Positions 62,123 to 64,000 of a DNA stretch of 64,000 nt are shown here, piece by piece. The notes below the pieces were generated by a model. It did not search any database and was not told the DNA's origin. It saw only the letters and a list, made by a program, of their open reading frames with translations. Source of the DNA: Streptomyces chumphonensis (lineage in GTDB: Bacteria; Actinomycetota; Actinomycetes; Streptomycetales; Streptomycetaceae). How positions within the stretch are numbered: the stretch's first letter is position 1; every line of letters begins with the position of its first letter. The stretch covers positions 558,001 through 622,000 of the forward strand of contig NZ_JACXYU010000001.1 in assembly GCF_014779715.1 (NCBI RefSeq), given 5' to 3'. The position numbers were made by a program, and so were the translations under genes.

Positions 62123-63109
62123 TCAGCGCGCGAGTACGGCCTTGCGGGCGACGTGCCGTCTGCGGCGTCCGCAGCGCGTGAAGAAGTCGACGCGCGGGGT
62201 GTCCCCGAAGAGGTCGAGCCGGACCCCGCGTTCCTCGGTCCATCCCTGGAAGCGGAACTCGCCGCCGCCGACGTGGACGAGGGCGATGGCCGGGCCGTCG
62301 GTGATCTGGAGGACGAGCGTCCCCGCGTCGTCGATCACGCGCGCGGGCAGGTCCGGTTCGGCTGATTCGGCGGCCTGGTCGTCCAGGCGCAGGGCGAAGG
62401 GAGGTACCGGGACCTCACAGCGGAAGTCGGCCGGTTCGAACGCCTGGAGCGGAACCTCGGGGCGGCTGAAGGCGACCTCGCTCACGGGGACGCGTCGGCG
62501 GAACGCCTCGGGGAACAGGGCGAACAGTTCGGGGCTGACCAGGCAGTCGACCACCAGGTGGATCCGCGCCCGCTCCCCGGTGTTGGAGACGCTGTGCGGG
62601 CGGCTGAAGTCCCCGTACCACAACGTTCCGGGCTGCCAGCGGTGCTGCACTCCGTCGATGGTCAGGACGGCGCCCGGGTTGGTGCGGATCGGCACGTGCA
62701 CCCGCACGAACCCGTACGGCAGGCCGGTCGGGGTGTCGCGGTGCTCGGGGACGGTGACGCCCGGGGCCAGGGACATCAGACGGGCGCTGCGCAGTTCGGC
62801 GGGCAGCGACGCGAGGACCTCGGTGAGGTACGGCGCGTGCGCGGCCCACGGGGTGTCGGCGAACCCCTGGAGGCCGGGGCCGCCCGGGTCGGTGCGGTCG
62901 GGGTCCCCACCGGGGGCGCGCAGGGCGAGGCAACGCCAGTCGGTCTGCTCGGACGGGGTCAACCCGTCCCCGTCCACCAGGGATCGCTGGGTGCCCCAGG
63001 TCCGTGCGCCGAGTCGGTCCACATCGGCTTGCAGCTGTTCGGGGTCGAAGGTCTGCCGCAGTTTCGCGGCTTCGGGTAAGTCTGCGATCGGGTCGTTCGA
63101 CACGCTCAC
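62123..63109 (-). CDS. Aspartyl/asparaginyl beta-hydroxylase-like protein
   Basis: 328 residues from GTG 63109 with GGAGGGGG upstream. VPEHRDTPTGLPYGFVRVHV and WYGDFSRPHSVSNTGERARI carry the two His ligands (EHRD, RPHSV) and the 2-oxoglutarate Arg of this non-heme iron family, which binds iron with two His and no carboxylate. It lies directly upstream of the MRYLH genes in the same direction. It might hydroxylate the peptide (for example beside Tyr or His), a modification not reported for biarylitides as far as I know, or be an unrelated neighbour. Confidence 0.78.
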   Translation of the reverse strand: MSVSNDPIADLPEAAKLRQTFDPEQLQADVDRLGARTWGTQRSLVDGDGLTPSEQTDWRCLALRAPGGDPDRTDPGGPGLQGFADTPWAAHAPYLTEVLASLPAELRSARLMSLAPGVTVPEHRDTPTGLPYGFVRVHVPIRTNPGAVLTIDGVQHRWQPGTLWYGDFSRPHSVSNTGERARIHLVVDCLVSPELFALFPEAFRRRVPVSEVAFSRPEVPLQAFEPADFRCEVPVPPFALRLDDQAAESAEPDLPARVIDDAGTLVLQITDGPAIALVHVGGGEFRFQGWTEERGVRLDLFGDTPRVDFFTRCGRRRRHVARKAVLAR

Positions 63110-63579
63110 GTGTTCCCCCTCCGGATGTTCGCCGGACCTGATGGAGCATTCATGGGCGGGTATGCCACGCGCAAGTGGGTATGCCGTCTTGACCTTTGCC
63201 CGGAATGTTGTTATTCGCGTGGCAGACGCTGGCCCTCTCCCGGTATCCGAACCGTCCTGCGCGCGACCGACACAGCTCCTGAGCTGCGTCATCTCCCCCC
63301 GCCGCGCGCGGGGGCGCAGCAGGTCCGGCCGGGGAGGACTTGCGCCCCCGCGAAGAGGCGCAGAAGAGCCGAAAGGCCGGAAAGTCACCCCACCTGGCGT
63401 GATACCGGGGTATGGGGGTCGCGCCCTTCGCGTTCGCCTTGACGGGTTGTCAGGGCCTCGTCAGAGCGTTAACTTAACTGCTCACACGCGTGTACTTAAC
63501 CCCCCGCTTAAGCGTCGTGCGCCCCGCCCGGCCCAGCCGCCGTGCCCGGCGCCGCACCCACCCCCACGAGGAGACGCCC
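63110..63579. promoter_or_regulatory. Divergent regulatory region with GGTATGCC direct repeats
   Basis: The ~470 bp between the hydroxylase-like gene and the M64 peptidase gene are less GC-rich and contain no gene. GGTATGCC occurs at 63159-63166 and 63178-63185 (19-bp period, about 55-75 bp from the hydroxylase start); ATACCGGGGTAT at 63402-63413 is a perfect 12-bp palindrome; GTTAACTTAAC and ACTTAAC flank 63470-63500. These look like binding sites for one or more regulators. Confidence 0.5.
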
Positions 63580-64000
63580 ATGCGTCGACGCCGTCCCGTG
63601 CTCCTGTCCCTGACCGCCCTCGCGGCCGTGTTCGGCTGCGGACTCGCGGCCCTGCCCGCCACCCCGGCGAACGCCGGTCCGCCGCCCCACACCGAGTGGC
63701 GGGAGGTGTTCTCCCCCGACGGCTCGATCACCCGCGTCGAGATACCCCGGCAGCCCGAGCAGGCGCCGAGCGCCCGGGACCGGGAGGCGGCAGCCGCCGC
63801 CGAGGTGGTGCCCATCCGCCAGACCGGCCCCTCCGAGAGCCGGTTCGACATGGTGATCGTCGGCGACGGCTACACCGCCGCCGAGTCCGCCACCCTGCGG
63901 CGCCACGCGGAGGAGAAGTGGGCCGAGATCGCGGCCACCGCCCCCTGGGACCGGTACCGCGACGGCGTCAACGTCTGGCTGGTGAACGTCGTCTCCGCCG
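63580..64000 (+). CDS. Secreted M64-type metallopeptidase, N-terminal part (truncated)
   Basis: The ATG at 63580 follows GAGGAGACGCCC. A signal peptide (MRRRRPVLLSLTALAAVFGC ... ATPANAG) precedes a propeptide-like segment (HTEWREVFSPDGSITRVEIP), then DMVIVGDGYTAAESATLRRH, the conserved start of M64 (IgA-peptidase-type) domains in actinobacteria. The frame runs off the window after 140 codons, before the expected HExxH zinc site. Confidence 0.85.
   Translation, partial: MRRRRPVLLSLTALAAVFGCGLAALPATPANAGPPPHTEWREVFSPDGSITRVEIPRQPEQAPSARDREAAAAAEVVPIRQTGPSESRFDMVIVGDGYTAAESATLRRHAEEKWAEIAATAPWDRYRDGVNVWLVNVVSA

Overview
The base composition (very high GC, G/C at almost every third codon position), GTG starts, DUF397/DUF5753 regulator pairs, bld-style small genes and secreted polysaccharide hydrolases point to a Streptomyces or close relative (an inference from sequence style; no rRNA is present). 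The left third (1-15.9 kb) looks like ordinary chromosome: the end of a PadR regulator, a secreted trypsin-like protease divergent from a LysR regulator, a second LysR regulator, a secreted hydrolase-like protein, and an alpha-glucan block (pullulanase/amylase lipoprotein, CBM20 alpha-amylase, GH15 glucosidase/trehalase).

From 15.9 to 45.8 kb lies a defence and accessory island. A complete type I-E CRISPR-Cas operon (cas3-cse1-cse2-cas7e-cas5e-cas6e-cas1e-cas2e, minus strand, many overlapping starts) sits between array 1 (minus-strand transcript) and array 2 (plus-strand transcript). Two more arrays with the same repeat lie at 41.5 and 45.3 kb without their own cas genes. All four leaders are related. 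Between arrays 2 and 3 are (a) a RiPP locus with a 61-residue precursor ending in YSH and WGN three-residue motifs, a radical SAM/SPASM enzyme, two paralogous 2OG-oxygenase-like proteins, an asparagine-synthetase-like enzyme lacking the glutaminase Cys, a sulfotransferase-like protein and a glycosyltransferase; (b) IS5 and IS701 remnants; (c) a two-gene unit of an alpha/beta-hydrolase-like protein and a caspase-ATPase-WD40 protein with twelve nearly identical WD40 repeats, a plausible immune sensor/effector. Between and beside arrays 3 and 4 are an ArsR-type regulator, a lipoprotein, a secreted small protein and a beta-trefoil/aerolysin-like pore-forming-toxin candidate.

From 47.5 to 57.6 kb the window returns to typical Streptomyces genes: a DUF5753 HTH regulator with two DUF397 partners, three overlapping small genes, CbiZ, an AraC regulator followed by a Tat-like secreted intradiol dioxygenase carrying a chitin-binding module, a PAS-ANTAR regulator, an XRE-TPR regulator, and a divergent ArsR/MFS pair.

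The most striking locus is at 57.7-63.1 kb. Two separate 18-bp genes, each encoding only MRYLH, lie just upstream of a cytochrome P450. This is the architecture of the biarylitide minimal RiPPs, in which a P450 cross-links Tyr and His of a pentapeptide. The P450 overlaps a methyltransferase; downstream on the same strand are a DxDTT class II terpene-cyclase-like protein overlapping a HAD phosphatase, and upstream is an aspartyl/asparaginyl-hydroxylase-like protein. A perfect 14-bp hairpin separates the peptide genes from the P450. The window ends inside an M64-type secreted metallopeptidase gene.
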